64,000 nucleotides of DNA from Thermoleophilia bacterium (GCA_026415615.1 JAOAGT010000001.1:594916-658915); one strand, 5' to 3'; counted from the first letter of the stretch, positions 1 through 9,876 are shown. Numbers and translations: made by a program. Notes: generated by a model not told the origin, from the letters alone.

Positions 1-3
1 GTT

Positions 4-1215
4 GTGATAAGAGGCGGGGACTGGAAAGACCTGGCTCGCGAACTCGCTCGGCTTGTGGGGCGCCCGGTTCTGCTGTTGGACTCGTACCTGGAGATTCTTG
101 CTCTCTCACCGGAAGCAGCGCTGTCAGAGCAGGAGCTAGCCGCTGCGCTAAAAAAGCCCGAAGTAAGGGCGCTGTTTGAAGAGCTGGGGCGATCACGAAA
201 AGTATGCTCGGTGCGAGAATCAGGATTGCCTCCAATGTTTGTACAGCCGGTAGTCGCAAGCAACGAACGAAGGGGGTACGTTTGTGTCCTCACCGAGCAA
301 GAGGTTCTAAACGCCAACCAGATCATGACCCTTGAGCACGGAGCGACTATTGCCGCTCTCGAGGCTGCTCAGGACAGAGTCAGATTCGAAACTGAAGTGC
401 GCTTGAGGGGTGATTTCGTCGATGCGGTCACAAGCGGTGAGGTGCCCATTGGGGACTCGCTGTTGCGGAGAGGGGTATTTCTCGGACTTGACTTAAGCCA
501 GGGTGCGGCCGTGATGCTGGGCGGTGTGGATGAAGCCGAAGGACTAGTTGCGAGAAGAAACCTGGATCCGGAGACCCTGGAAGAGAGAATTGACCGACTT
601 TTTGTTCTGGCCGGACGGCGTGTGCGGCAGCAGGAAGGTTCCTCGCTAGTAAGCCTTAAGTCACGACGCCTGGTTATCTTTGTGGGTGGAGCGACAGGCC
701 GAGATGTGGAGGCACAGCGGAGACTGGCTGTGTCGCTCCAGAATATTGCTGAAAAAGAGACAGGAGTAACTCTTTCGGTCGGGATTAGCAATTTTGCTTC
801 TCATCCTGAGCAAATGTCTGCGGCATACCAGCAGGCTCTTGTTGCGCTTAAAGTGGGTCGCAAGCTGATCGGTCCGGGAGCCATTTTGCACTTCCAGGAA
901 GCTGGCTCCTACCGACTCTTGCTAGACATTTGGGAGAGGGATCCGGGTCAGGTAATGGCGCTATACGAAGAGACCATCGCTCCTTTGGACCGCTATGACG
1001 AGAAGAACGGCACTAAGCTTACCGAGACACTCATCGTGTTTTTCAGAAACAACGAGAATCTTAATCAGACTGCTGCCGACCTTTACGCTCATCGTCACAC
1101 TGTCCGCTATCGGCTGGAGAAGATTGCTGAGCTGACTGGGCTGAGCGTCTACCAAACCGAGCACAAAGAGCGCTTAAGCCTGGGGCTAAAGGCCCGCACT
1201 CTGATAACCGGCTGA
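4..1215 (+). CDS. PucR/CdaR-type transcriptional regulator (possibly 5'-truncated)
   Basis: The last ~50 residues (about 353-403) form a PucR-family C-terminal helix-turn-helix, with the stretch LNQTAADLYAHRHTVRYRL typical of this family. The middle region (about 130-320) fits the GGDEF-like domain that precedes it in PucR/CdaR regulators. These proteins control catabolic or nitrogen-related genes. The start used is the GTG at base 4, but the frame is open to the very edge of the window and family members are often longer, so the gene may begin upstream. It lies in front of amt-glnK in the same direction, separated by about 250 bases; a role in nitrogen control is inference from position only. 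Confidence 0.8.
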   Translation: MIRGGDWKDLARELARLVGRPVLLLDSYLEILALSPEAALSEQELAAALKKPEVRALFEELGRSRKVCSVRESGLPPMFVQPVVASNERRGYVCVLTEQEVLNANQIMTLEHGATIAALEAAQDRVRFETEVRLRGDFVDAVTSGEVPIGDSLLRRGVFLGLDLSQGAAVMLGGVDEAEGLVARRNLDPETLEERIDRLFVLAGRRVRQQEGSSLVSLKSRRLVIFVGGATGRDVEAQRRLAVSLQNIAEKETGVTLSVGISNFASHPEQMSAAYQQALVALKVGRKLIGPGAILHFQEAGSYRLLLDIWERDPGQVMALYEETIAPLDRYDEKNGTKLTETLIVFFRNNENLNQTAADLYAHRHTVRYRLEKIAELTGLSVYQTEHKERLSLGLKARTLITG

Positions 1216-1467
1216 CCATCCCCCCTGACACAACTGACCGTCCAGGCCGACGCGGCTGACCGGGCCGACCCGGTTGTCAACCTAGAGTGGGCCTTCTCTG
1301 GCTTCAAATAAGCCAAGTCAACAAGCAGCGAGCTCTAGTGTTATACATGTGGCCATATGCTATGCCTCCGTCTGCCGGTCTAATGGAAATACGTACCCCA
1401 CAAGTGCAAAGCACTGCCGTCGTGGGCCAGGACCTTATCCATTTGTACAGCGGAGAGGAGGTATCAC

Positions 1468-2703
1468 ATGCCGAGTATCAGTGCCGGTGACACCGCGTGG
1501 ATGATAGTGGCCACTGCCCTGGTGATGCTCATGACGCCAGGCCTTGCTTTCTTCTACGGCGGTCTTGTCCGCCGGAAGAACGTTCTTTCAGTAATGATGC
1601 AGTGTTTCATTCTGCTGGGTGTGTTAAGTCTGCAGTGGGTCTTATTTGGATACAGTCTCGCTTTTGGCCCTGACCACGGGGGTGTGATTGGCGGTCTAAG
1701 CTGGGCGGGCCTGCGTAATGTGGGTTCTGAGCCAAACGCAGATTACGCAGCGACGATTCCACATCAGCTCTTCATGTTGTTTCAAATGATGTTCGCGGTT
1801 CTCACACCAGCTCTGATCACCGGAGCGTTTGCCGAGCGCATGAAGTTCAGCGCTTTCGTCTTGTTCTCTTTCCTGTGGGCAGTCATTGTGTATGACCCGA
1901 TGGCTCACTGGGTATGGGGCGTAGGGGGCTGGTTGCGCGAACTAGGCGCCTTAGACTTCGCCGGGGGCACTGTGGTACATATCAACGCTGGTATGGCCGC
2001 CCTGGCTGCGGCTTTGGTTATTGGAAAGCGTCACGGATATCCTGACATCTCGCCTCCGCACAATCTTCCGTTTGCCATCCTGGGTGCGGCTCTCCTGTGG
2101 TTTGGTTGGTTTGGATTTAACGGAGGAAGCGCTCTGAGTGCTGGCGGCCTTGCTGTGTCGGCCTTCCTCTCTACGCAGTTGGGGGCGTCTGCAGCAGCTA
2201 TTGCCTGGGCTGCGGTAGAGTGGATCAGGGGTAAGAGGCCGACCGCCCTTGGGACCATCTCCGGAGCGGTGTCTGGGCTAGTAGCTATCACGCCAGCGTC
2301 GGGATTCGTCACGCCACTTGGGGCGATGGCAATCGGGGCCATAGCTGGTGTGGTCTGCTATCTCGCTGTAGTGATAATGAAGGCGAAGCTCGGCTACGAC
2401 GACTCTCTCGATGCCTTTGGCGTGCACGGAGTCGGCGGAATGGTGGGAGCGCTTTTGACTGGGCTCTGGGCTACCACCGCTGTTAACCCGGCCGGGGCTG
2501 ACGGAGTTTTTCACGGAGGCGGGAGTCTCCTGTTGTGGCAGTTTGTTGCTATGGCTGCGTGTGCGGTCTACTCGTTCGTCCTTTCTTACGGAATCCTCAA
2601 GCTCGTTGATAAGGTGATCGGGCTTCGAGTTTCTGAGGAAAAGGAGAAGATAGGGCTCGACCTGACTCAGCACAGCGAGTCAGCTTACACCCTCGTAGGG
2701 TAG
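1468..2703 (+). CDS. amt: Ammonium transporter Amt
   Basis: A 411-residue polytopic membrane protein of the Amt/MEP/Rh family. It shows the family pattern of about eleven hydrophobic segments, an N-terminal stretch ending in PGLAFFYGGLVRRKN, and the two pore histidines, in VVHINAG (His171) and in DAFGVHGVGG. It would conduct ammonium/ammonia across the cytoplasmic membrane. A good ribosome site (GGAGAGGAGG) sits a few bases before the ATG. The PII gene follows after 27 bases, the classical amt-glnK pair, so transport is probably gated by PII binding according to nitrogen status. Confidence 0.97.
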   Translation: MPSISAGDTAWMIVATALVMLMTPGLAFFYGGLVRRKNVLSVMMQCFILLGVLSLQWVLFGYSLAFGPDHGGVIGGLSWAGLRNVGSEPNADYAATIPHQLFMLFQMMFAVLTPALITGAFAERMKFSAFVLFSFLWAVIVYDPMAHWVWGVGGWLRELGALDFAGGTVVHINAGMAALAAALVIGKRHGYPDISPPHNLPFAILGAALLWFGWFGFNGGSALSAGGLAVSAFLSTQLGASAAAIAWAAVEWIRGKRPTALGTISGAVSGLVAITPASGFVTPLGAMAIGAIAGVVCYLAVVIMKAKLGYDDSLDAFGVHGVGGMVGALLTGLWATTAVNPAGADGVFHGGGSLLLWQFVAMAACAVYSFVLSYGILKLVDKVIGLRVSEEKEKIGLDLTQHSESAYTLVG

Positions 2704-2730
2704 GCATTGTGGGGCCAGGAGGTATAAGCC

Positions 2731-3072
2731 GTGAAATACATCATTGCAATAATTCAACCCGACCGGCTAGATGAGGTCATGGCCGCGCTTGAGAAAAGAG
2801 AAGTCAATTTGGTGACGGTCTCTGATGTGGTAGGTAGAGGGCGTCAGAAAGGGGTAGCGGAGGTCTACCGTAGCCATGTGGAGCGGGGCGGCCTGTTGCA
2901 CAAGGTCAAAATCGAAATAGCGGTAAACGACTCGTTTGTAAAGCCGACCGTTGAGGCCATTATCGAAGGAGCCCGGACGGGGAACATAGGGGACGGCAAG
3001 ATTTTCATCCTGAATCTTGAAGAGTGTGTCCGGATTCGGACGGGTGAGACAGGATCGGTGGCTATCGGTTAG
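2731..3072 (+). CDS. glnK: Nitrogen regulatory protein P-II (GlnK/GlnB)
   Basis: A 113-residue PII signal protein. The T-loop starts with GRGRQKGVAEVYR and keeps Gln39 and Tyr46; the B-loop is TGNIGDGKIF and the C-terminal part contains RIRTGE, as in ATP/2-oxoglutarate-binding PII trimers. It starts at GTG after GGAGG. It follows amt closely, so it likely blocks Amt when nitrogen is plentiful and may also act on the neighbouring glutamine synthetase. Oddity: by ungapped alignment with E. coli GlnB, position 51, the Tyr that is uridylylated (or adenylylated in actinobacteria), is Glu. Covalent control at that site therefore seems lost, leaving effector binding as the switch. Confidence 0.96.
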   Translation: MKYIIAIIQPDRLDEVMAALEKREVNLVTVSDVVGRGRQKGVAEVYRSHVERGGLLHKVKIEIAVNDSFVKPTVEAIIEGARTGNIGDGKIFILNLEECVRIRTGETGSVAIG

Positions 3073-3110
3073 GTCGATCACGCCCGTTGAGTTATGGGTG
3101 TGTTGAGTGA

Positions 3111-3144
3111 GGCGCGGGCCCCGGCTTGTGCCGGGGCCCGCGCC
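3111..3144. terminator. G+C-rich hairpin after glnK
   Basis: A perfect 15-bp stem (left arm GGCGCGGGCCCCGGC) with loop TTGT lies about 40 bases after the glnK stop, between the convergent glnK and glnA genes. No T-run follows on either strand, so it may be a factor-independent terminator of the weak-tract kind or a transcript-stabilising hairpin. Confidence 0.6.
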
Positions 3145-3159
3145 CATTTGCGAAGGTAA

Positions 3160-3265
3160 CCAAAGTCTCACGGTCGGAGCCCAAACAAAGTGCCGCGGTC
3201 GGAGTCCGACCGAAGTCTCGCGACGAGGGTCTTGTGCGACTAAAGTCTTGCGGCCGGAGCCATAT
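3160..3265. repeat. Four imperfect direct repeats between glnK and glnA
   Basis: Units resembling AAAGTCTCGCGGTCGGAGCC begin near 3162, 3187, 3212 and 3242, giving a spacing of 25, 25 and 30 bases. The copies differ at several positions; the third is the most diverged. No gene is supported here. The block lies between two hairpins in a convergent intergenic region. Confidence 0.55.
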
Positions 3266-3278
3266 GGCTCCGGCCGCA
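3249..3278. terminator. 30-base perfect palindrome, likely bidirectional terminator
   Basis: A gapless palindrome with 15-base arms (TGCGGCCGGAGCCAT and its complement) lies about 42 bases beyond the glnA stop. It could end transcripts from both convergent genes (glnK from the left, glnA from the right). There is no T-run. Confidence 0.55.
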
Positions 3279-3320
3279 TCGGTAGGGGGGAGGTTTGTCA
3301 ACCGAGACCGAAGGAATAAA

Positions 3321-4664
3321 CTACAACACGGGCAGGTAGCGCTCGATCTCCCAACGCGTAACCAGGCTCTTGTATTCGTTCCATTCAGCTCTCTTGTTGC
3401 GAATCAAATAGTCACACACGTGATCTCCCAGGGTCTCGCGCATGAAACTAGACCGTTCAAACTCACGCAGCGCCTGATGAAGATCTTCGGGGAGAGACTC
3501 AATACCAGCCGCCCTGCGCTCTTCCTCCGACATCTCGTAGATGTTGTTGCTGGCCTCGGGTGGCAGTTCCATGCCTTTTTCGATGCCGTCAAGTCCCGCC
3601 GCTAGCATCACCGCAAAGGCGAGATAGGGATTGCAGGCAGGATCGGGATTACGAAGTTCGATACGGGTGGCTTTTTCCTTGCCTGGCTTATAAAGGGGGA
3701 CTCGGACCATCGCCGAGCGGTTGCGCCTAGCCCAGCAAATGTACACCGGGGCTTCATAGCCGGGCACCAGTCGCTTGTAGGAGTTGACCCATTGATTGGT
3801 CACCAAGGCCATCTCTTTAATGTGATACAGAAGCCCTGCTATATAGGACTTGGCTATCGGGGAGAGGTTGTATTCGTCATCGGGATCAAAGAAAGCGTTC
3901 TGATCTCCTCGAAAGAGCGACTGATGCACGTGCATCCCCGAGCCGTTTACTCCGTAAATGGGCTTGGGCATGAATGTGGCATACAGGCCCTTCTGGTGGG
4001 CGATCTCTTTGACCGTAAGTCGGTAGGTCATCACTTGGTCGGCCATAGTGAGCGCATCTTTGAAGCGCAGATCTATCTCATGTTGCGAAGGAGCGACTTC
4101 GTGGTGCGAGTACTCAACCTGGATTCCGAGGGCGTGCAGGGCGTTGATGGTATCGCGTCTGAGGTCAGTTCCTGCATCCAAGGTAGTTAGGTCAAAGTAC
4201 CCGCCCTGGTCAAGAATTTCGGTGCCCGTGCTGTCTTTGAAATAGAAAAACTCAAGCTCGGGCCCCACATACATGGTGAAACCCATAGACTTGGCTTTTT
4301 CCACCACACGCTTTAGAACGTACCGTGGGTCGCCCGCGAAAGGTTTGCCATCCGGGGTGCGGATGTCGCAGAACATCCTTGCTGCTCCCCCCGGGGCAGG
4401 TCGCCATGGCAGAATCGCGAACGTCGAGGGATCCGGCCAAGCTACCATGTCGGACTCTTCAATGCGGGTAAATCCCTCGATTGAAGAGCCGTCAAAGCCC
4501 ATCCCTTCCTCAAAGGCGCCCTCCAGTTCGGCAGGAGTGATGGCGAAGCTCTTTAGATTTCCGAGGACGTCTGTAAACCATAAACGGATGAACCTGATGT
4601 CTTTTTCCTCCACTATGCGGAGTACGTCCTCTTTGGTTATCGGTCCTGGTCTTTGCTCGCCCAT
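3321..4664 (-). CDS. glnA: Glutamine synthetase, type I (first copy)
   Basis: A 447-residue GSI enzyme, making glutamine from glutamate, ammonia and ATP in the cytoplasm. Visible hallmarks are GFDGSSIEGFTRIEESDM near residue 60, with Arg67 at the place of the B. subtilis feedback Arg62, the GPELEFFYF metal-site segment, the NGSGMHVHQS nucleotide-site segment, NRSAMVRVP and the C-terminal NIYEMSEEER. Length and feedback Arg point to the GSI-alpha class, which is inhibited by glutamine rather than by adenylylation. It sits at the head side of the glutamate synthase genes, completing a GS/GOGAT set. A close paralogue is at 45413-46744. Confidence 0.97.
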   Translation of the reverse strand: MGEQRPGPITKEDVLRIVEEKDIRFIRLWFTDVLGNLKSFAITPAELEGAFEEGMGFDGSSIEGFTRIEESDMVAWPDPSTFAILPWRPAPGGAARMFCDIRTPDGKPFAGDPRYVLKRVVEKAKSMGFTMYVGPELEFFYFKDSTGTEILDQGGYFDLTTLDAGTDLRRDTINALHALGIQVEYSHHEVAPSQHEIDLRFKDALTMADQVMTYRLTVKEIAHQKGLYATFMPKPIYGVNGSGMHVHQSLFRGDQNAFFDPDDEYNLSPIAKSYIAGLLYHIKEMALVTNQWVNSYKRLVPGYEAPVYICWARRNRSAMVRVPLYKPGKEKATRIELRNPDPACNPYLAFAVMLAAGLDGIEKGMELPPEASNNIYEMSEEERRAAGIESLPEDLHQALREFERSSFMRETLGDHVCDYLIRNKRAEWNEYKSLVTRWEIERYLPVL

Positions 4665-4702
4665 CGCTGACTCCTTTCCTTAGTTGTTTGGCGTTGGTTG
4701 AC

Positions 4703-5575
4703 CTAGTACGCATACATGCGACCGTATGGCCGAGAGGTATAGGGGCGGATCTTGACGAAGGGTAGACCGAGGATTTCCTCGCAATCACAGGCCATGTACT
4801 CACAGTAGCTCCGTATGATCGCCTCAAGGCGAGCCTCGTCCGCGGGGCTCAGCTCTTCGGCGCACACTTCCCTTCCCAGTTGATGTTTGCTGACTGGGCC
4901 ACGCACGTACATGACTCCGCCATGCATTCCGGTCCCTACATATGAGCCAACTGCTGGCTTCTTAAGATCGTGTAGCCCCAAAACCACGATCTCCCCGCCA
5001 GCCATGTATTCGCCGAGGAAGTCCCTCGCTCGGCCGCCTATGACTATGAGCGGCACCCGCTCTTCAAAAGCTTTCATATGGATGCCGACTCGATAACCCA
5101 CGTCACCCTGTACGTACACGGCCCCGCCGCGCATTCCATATCCGATGACATCTCCGGCGTGTCCGCGGACCACCACCAGGCCGCTGTTCATAGTGTTGGC
5201 TACGCCGTCTTGGGCCCCGTCGTTTACTATCAGTGTGGGGCCGTCCATGAACGCCGCGAGGTCATTGCCAGGGACTCCGTTGACTATTACGGTCACGCCC
5301 TGACAGGCAAGTCCGGTTCCTATGTAGCGCTGCCCTCTTACGCCCTCCAAGACGATCTCAGTGGCGCCTTTCTCGACCAGCTCCCGGATCTGTTCGTTTA
5401 AGGTCTTGTAATAGATCCTGGTTGCTTCAATCACTGCCCGATGCCCGAATCTCTTGACTTTTGCGCGTTCTGCCCCTGGCTGACCGGCAGTTATTCGCCT
5501 TGGCTCAATCCCGGTGGGTCCTTTGCGGGCCGGGCCCGTTGGCACTCTTCTTATTGTTGTTGAATCGATGGTCAT
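4703..5575 (-). CDS. Glutamate synthase GXGXG (GltB C-terminal) subunit
   Basis: A 290-residue protein made almost entirely of the beta-helix domain found at the C-terminus of GltB: repeated glycine-rich turns such as GQRYIGTGLACQG, NTMNSGLVVVRG, GYGMRGGAVYVQG and VGTGMHGGVMYVRG. In archaeal-type glutamate synthases this domain is a separate subunit that shapes the ammonia tunnel between the amidotransferase and the FMN site. The C-terminal tail carries a CxxCxC-like cluster of cysteines (SYCEYMACDCEE), whose role is unknown. It overlaps the upstream synthase gene by 4 bases, so the two are translationally coupled. Confidence 0.92.
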   Translation of the reverse strand: MTIDSTTIRRVPTGPARKGPTGIEPRRITAGQPGAERAKVKRFGHRAVIEATRIYYKTLNEQIRELVEKGATEIVLEGVRGQRYIGTGLACQGVTVIVNGVPGNDLAAFMDGPTLIVNDGAQDGVANTMNSGLVVVRGHAGDVIGYGMRGGAVYVQGDVGYRVGIHMKAFEERVPLIVIGGRARDFLGEYMAGGEIVVLGLHDLKKPAVGSYVGTGMHGGVMYVRGPVSKHQLGREVCAEELSPADEARLEAIIRSYCEYMACDCEEILGLPFVKIRPYTSRPYGRMYAY

Positions 5576-7104
5576 ACTGCACCTGCCGGCTTCACTCCTA
5601 GGATGCTGAGGGTGTTTGCGTCTAAGCCCAAACCTCTCAGACGTTCACGACTTCCTCTGAGGCTTTCGATAGCGTTCACGCCTAAGGCTCCTAGTACTTC
5701 AGCCATTTCGTGAGTCCAGGCTCGTACGAGGTTTATGAGCTGGGTCGCTCCCCATTCAGGATCAAGGCGGCGAGTAAGCTCGGGACGCTGGGTACAAATT
5801 CCCCAGGAACATGAGCCCGTGTGGCACTTCTGACACACGTGGCAACCGAGAGCTACTAAAGCTGCCGTGCCAATGGCGCAAGCATCCGCGCCTAAAGCGA
5901 TAGCCTTGATAACGTCGGCGGCGCTTCTGATCCCACCGGCGGCTATCAGGGAGACTCGGTTGCGAATTCCCTCATCGCGTAGCCTCTGGTCCACAACGGC
6001 AACTGCAATCTCAATTGGTATGCCAACGTGGTCACGGATAATGAGGGGCGAGGCCCCCGTCCCTCCGCGGAAGCCGTCCAAGTAAACGATGTCGGCTCCT
6101 GCTCTAACCACGCCTGAGGCAATGGCGGCAACATTGTGCACGCACGCGATTTTCACCGAGACCGGCTTGTAGTTTGTGGCCTCCTTTATGGCGTAGACAA
6201 GTTGTCGCAGATCTTCGATCGAGTAAATGTCATGGTGAGGGGCGGGGGAGAGCGCATCGGTTCCCTGGGGAATCATCCGGGTTAGCGAAACCTGTCGGTC
6301 AATCTTCTCTCCTGGAAGATGGCCCCCAATGCCGGGTTTTGCTCCTTGACCTATCTTTATCTCCACCGCGGCGCCGGCCTGGAGGTAACTGGCATCTACC
6401 CCGAAACGTCCCGACGCGCACTGGACGATGATATGTTCCCTGTACGGTTCCAGATCGGCATGGAGACCTCCCTCACCGGTGTTCATGTACGTGCCCAACT
6501 CTTGTGCGGCCATAGCCAGTGCTTTATGCACGTTGAGGGAGACCGATCCATAACTCATCCCTGCAAACATGATCGGGGTCTCCATACAGAGCTGGGTGTC
6601 GAGTTCGGTGGCTAGACGAAGTGTGGCGCCGGATTCCGATATGCTTTCTACTATCTCGAGAGAGTCCGGTTTTCTGCCCAGGTAGGTTCGCAGCTCCATA
6701 GGTTCCCGCAAGGGGTCAATGGAGGGATTGGTAACCTGGCAGGCGTCAAGTAGCAGATGATCGAATATTCTCAGGTAGGGCTTGTCGTTGCCCATACCGG
6801 TGAGCAGGACTCCGCCCGTTTCAGCCTGCTTCCAAATGGCCTTGATAGCATTGTCTGTCCAGTTATCTTGGGCCTTAAAAGCCAATTCGTTCTTCTTGAC
6901 CGTGATGGCTTGGCCGGGGCAGAAAGTCACGCATCTGTGGCACGCCCCGCACTTTGAGTGATCCGGCAAAGGTCTGTTGCGCCCTTCGTCCCACGAGTAC
7001 ACACCCCAGCCGCATTGCCGAACACATCGCCCACATTGAAGGCAGGAGGTCTCATCAATGTACACGCGAAATTCAGGCGGGATGAGGGTCCGAGTTCCCA
7101 TCAC
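5572..7104 (-). CDS. Archaeal-type glutamate synthase, Fe-S/FMN subunit
   Basis: A 510-residue protein. The N-terminus holds two [4Fe-4S] motifs ([11 protein letters not shown] and [11 protein letters not shown]), followed by the FMN-binding glutamate synthase barrel (about residues 100-480), with [21 protein letters not shown] in the TIM-barrel region described here only in part, and a Cys cluster [12 protein letters not shown] typical of the synthase 3Fe-4S site. It would reduce 2-oxoglutarate plus ammonia to glutamate. The ferredoxin-like N-terminus replaces the fused layout of proteobacterial GltB and suggests reduced ferredoxin or another Fe-S protein as donor. The operon has no GltD-type NADPH subunit. 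It overlaps both neighbours by 4 bases. Confidence 0.94.
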   Translation of the reverse strand: MMGTRTLIPPEFRVYIDETSCLQCGRCVRQCGWGVYSWDEGRNRPLPDHSKCGACHRCVTFCPGQAITVKKNELAFKAQDNWTDNAIKAIWKQAETGGVLLTGMGNDKPYLRIFDHLLLDACQVTNPSIDPLREPMELRTYLGRKPDSLEIVESISESGATLRLATELDTQLCMETPIMFAGMSYGSVSLNVHKALAMAAQELGTYMNTGEGGLHADLEPYREHIIVQCASGRFGVDASYLQAGAAVEIKIGQGAKPGIGGHLPGEKIDRQVSLTRMIPQGTDALSPAPHHDIYSIEDLRQLVYAIKEATNYKPVSVKIACVHNVAAIASGVVRAGADIVYLDGFRGGTGASPLIIRDHVGIPIEIAVAVVDQRLRDEGIRNRVSLIAAGGIRSAADVIKAIALGADACAIGTAALVALGCHVCQKCHTGSCSWGICTQRPELTRRLDPEWGATQLINLVRAWTHEMAEVLGALGVNAIESLRGSRERLRGLGLDANTLSILGVKPAGAV

Positions 7105-8306
7105 CTTCCCCCCGAGGCAACACGTTGTGCAACTCTTCGCTGGCCGGCAGTCTGATGTGCCCGAGCCAGTGCTTTTTCTCGGCCCTTTTGGCTCACGACA
7201 GCGATCACCGGCTCTCCCGCTGCTGGCATCCAGCTTTCGTCAGGCTTGGGGCAGACTTCCCTGATCGCTGATTCTTCGCTGGCTACGTAGATGGCGTCAC
7301 CCTTTCTGGCGGCAACCAGAGGTCGCAGTTTGATGCGGTCATTGAGCGCCACCATGCCATCACGAGTGCCAAGTACGACGGCGAATGGGCCGTTTAACAA
7401 TGCTTGCCCATAAACCATGCGCAAAGCAGTGTAAAGCCGCCGTTCTTCTTCGGGCATGAGGTCGATGTCTCTCCAAAACGGAGCTGCAAGCGCTTTGCAG
7501 GCGAGCTCGATGGGTAGCTTGTGTCTCCTGAGCAGAAGGTCAAACAAGTATGCGACTACTTCGGTGTCGGTTTGTAGCGTGCACCGGTAACCAAACATCT
7601 CCAGGTAACGGCGGTTTATCCCGTAGGAGCTGATTTCTCCGTTGTGGACCACCGAGAAGTCGAGGAGAACGAAGGGATGAGCACCGCCCCACCAGCCCGG
7701 AGTATTAGTGGGAAAACGCCCATGGCCCGTCCAAGTCCACCCCTTGTATTCGTCGAGACGGTAGAACTCTCCTACTTCCTCAGGGAACCCTACCCCCTTG
7801 AAGGCGCCCATGTTCTTGCCCGAGGAAGCGACAAAGGCTCCGTCGATGAACGCGTTGATATCCATCACCGCATGAACCACATAGTCTTCCTCGGTGAGCT
7901 GCGTTTCGATCAGCCGCTCGGGCGTTGGGTCTAGGAAGTACCGCCACAAGATCGGTTCGTCTTCTATTCCTTTTACTGGCTTGGTGGGAATCGGCTCATC
8001 CATGACGACGCGGAAGTTCTTCCGTAGATACCGTTCGGCGTCTTGCTTTGCTCCCTTGTCGCTAAACAGGAGGTGGAAGCAGTAGAACTGGGGAAGCTCT
8101 GGGTAGATCCCGTACCCAGCAAAGCCCCCTCCGAGCCCATTTCCGCGGTCGTGCATGGAAGCCATGCCTCGCACTATCAGTTCGCCGCTCACGCGTTTTC
8201 CAGACTGGTAGCAAATACCCATGAGTCCGCAGTTGCCAAGGATGCGACTGGAGGCTTCTTCGCGGTAGCTAGGGCGCTGCTGAAGGAGGGAAGTAGCTCT
8301 ACTCAT
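7101..8306 (-). CDS. Glutamate synthase class II glutamine amidotransferase subunit
   Basis: A 401-residue Ntn-type amidotransferase that releases ammonia from glutamine for the synthase subunit. The catalytic cysteine is best assigned to Cys26 in [10 protein letters not shown]; it must become N-terminal, so a 25-residue propeptide would be removed, as in GltB. Other family features are [31 protein letters not shown] and [11 protein letters not shown]. Overlaps of 4 bases with the genes on both sides place it second in the operon (Hdr-like, amidotransferase, synthase, GXGXG). Confidence 0.93.
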   Translation of the reverse strand: MSRATSLLQQRPSYREEASSRILGNCGLMGICYQSGKRVSGELIVRGMASMHDRGNGLGGGFAGYGIYPELPQFYCFHLLFSDKGAKQDAERYLRKNFRVVMDEPIPTKPVKGIEDEPILWRYFLDPTPERLIETQLTEEDYVVHAVMDINAFIDGAFVASSGKNMGAFKGVGFPEEVGEFYRLDEYKGWTWTGHGRFPTNTPGWWGGAHPFVLLDFSVVHNGEISSYGINRRYLEMFGYRCTLQTDTEVVAYLFDLLLRRHKLPIELACKALAAPFWRDIDLMPEEERRLYTALRMVYGQALLNGPFAVVLGTRDGMVALNDRIKLRPLVAARKGDAIYVASEESAIREVCPKPDESWMPAAGEPVIAVVSQKGREKALARAHQTAGQRRVAQRVASGGR

Positions 8307-9634
8307 TGTTCCGTCTCCCCGTCGGTCTGGCTCAAGAGTTGTCTTATTTCGCTTGCTCCGTTTTGTGGCAGTGGCGGCAAGCCGAGTTTCTCCCTGATCT
8401 GTGGTCGGCTCACGCCCAACGTGCCGCGGGAGATAAATTCTTGGTAACCAATGCGGAGCGACGAAGGTGAATTTCCCCTAAGGGCGGCCAAATGGCGGAG
8501 TTTTTCGAACATCCATGCAAGGCCAAACCCGCTGTGGCATTTTTCCACGCAGGTCATGCAGTCCAGACACTGCCACGGGTCAGGAGCAGCCAGTACTTCC
8601 TCGAGCCGTCCGTCCAGCAGCGTGTGGACCGCATGCAAAGGACGGAAACCGCATCCGGTCGTAGCCACAGGGCAGTCTTGGTCGCACGCTCCGCAGGTAG
8701 CACACGTCTCAAGGATGGACAGATCAAAATGCTCCGCCAGCGCCTTGCGGGCTTCTAGCTTCTGGGCCCACTGCGTGAGAAAAGCAGATGCCGACGTGCG
8801 ATGCAGGTCGATCCCGATTTCCTGTGGCTCGTGGCCAAGGGCTAGAGCCACTAGCTCAGCGACATAGAAAACCGGAATGCTGCCGAGTTCAGATCTCTCG
8901 CGCGCCTGGTTGAGGTCGAACTGCAAGAAACAGGCCGGGCAGGCAACGACCAATCCATCTACATCCAGGTCACGTAGTTCGGTCAGTTTGAGCTGAACCA
9001 GCTCCTGTGATGGTTCCCTATGGCCAGCTCGTTCCAATGCGTTTCCGCAGCAAAGCATCTTGTTGCTGTAATCAACAACCAAAGCACCAAGGTTGCGGAG
9101 GAGTTCCTCAAGCTTTGTAGGAGCAAGGGGGTTGTCCCAACGTACTGAGGGACTAGGACGAAGAAGATGACAACCGTAGTGAACCGCCAGCTTCATTCCC
9201 CACAAAGGCCTTCTCACCCTCCTGCGCAGGGAGGCGGCGCCTATCTCGTCGCACAGCCACTCAGCGAGGTGCCAAACGGGCACGGACAACTCCAGTCTCC
9301 TACCGTTTTGCGCAAGTTTCTCCCCGATCCGCCGAGCAAGCCGCCAGTCCTTCTTTAGCAACGAGAGCGTCTGCTTAAACGTCGAGTAGCAACCGCTGCA
9401 GGGGGTAACGAGCGGTGCCCCGTTTGCAGCCGCCACGCTGAGGTTGCGAGCCGCGGTTAAGTAGAAGGCATGTTCGTCAAGTGTCCTTACCAACTGAGTT
9501 TCGGGGCAGCAGGTAAATCCCGAAGGGTCGGTCACTGCAACCCCAAGCTCAGCCAGGACTAAACGAGTGGCTTTCTCTATAAAAGGTAGACGTGCGGGGA
9601 TCGTGCAACCCCAGAAGATTGTAACCGGCCTCAT
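8303..9634 (-). CDS. HdrB-HdrC fusion (heterodisulfide reductase-like Fe-S protein)
   Basis: A 443-residue protein with two CCG domains, each of the form C-X31-39-CC-X35-36-CxxC. The first uses Cys10, Cys42-Cys43, Cys79 and Cys82; the second is seen in HYGCHLL, MLCCGNA and ACPACF. After these comes a HdrC-like domain with two [4Fe-4S] motifs, [11 protein letters not shown] and [11 protein letters not shown]. HdrB/HdrC normally bind noncubane clusters and pass electrons in heterodisulfide reductases and related electron-bifurcating complexes. It is the first gene of the glutamate synthase operon (4-base overlap with the amidotransferase), so it may be the electron input of this enzyme; that role is inference. 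Confidence 0.88.
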   Translation of the reverse strand: MRPVTIFWGCTIPARLPFIEKATRLVLAELGVAVTDPSGFTCCPETQLVRTLDEHAFYLTAARNLSVAAANGAPLVTPCSGCYSTFKQTLSLLKKDWRLARRIGEKLAQNGRRLELSVPVWHLAEWLCDEIGAASLRRRVRRPLWGMKLAVHYGCHLLRPSPSVRWDNPLAPTKLEELLRNLGALVVDYSNKMLCCGNALERAGHREPSQELVQLKLTELRDLDVDGLVVACPACFLQFDLNQARERSELGSIPVFYVAELVALALGHEPQEIGIDLHRTSASAFLTQWAQKLEARKALAEHFDLSILETCATCGACDQDCPVATTGCGFRPLHAVHTLLDGRLEEVLAAPDPWQCLDCMTCVEKCHSGFGLAWMFEKLRHLAALRGNSPSSLRIGYQEFISRGTLGVSRPQIREKLGLPPLPQNGASEIRQLLSQTDGETEQ

Positions 9635-9876
9635 TGGCTTGCCTCGCCCATAGAACTCACAGCTCCCGAAGTGGCTTGCCTACCCTGTGCAAATTACGCG
9701 CAGTAAGAGTACCAGCAGTCTGCGTGCACAGCCTTGTGCATGTGGCTAAAACGGTAGGCTTCTGATTGGACCTAAGGCCACCGAAGCTATGATACCGAAG
9801 CTAAGACGCTTACGGAGGAGTGATCAGAGAGCTCTGAACGTGATTGAACGAGAGACGGTGCGGCGGGCGGCAGCGA

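Noticed and set aside
1318..1346. Possible promoter for amt (TTATAC at 1341)
   Set aside because: No acceptable -35 box at the right distance.
3126..3605. 159-codon frame across the glnK-glnA gap and into glnA on the opposite strand
   Set aside because: It runs through repeats, a palindrome and the antisense of glnA, with no recognisable protein sequence.
9780..9803. Direct repeat ACCGAAGCTA, twice, upstream of the glutamate synthase operon
   Set aside because: Short, no further copies or palindromic structure; probably chance. A TGCACA-GCCT-TGTGCA inverted repeat at 9725-9740 was likewise too weak to call.
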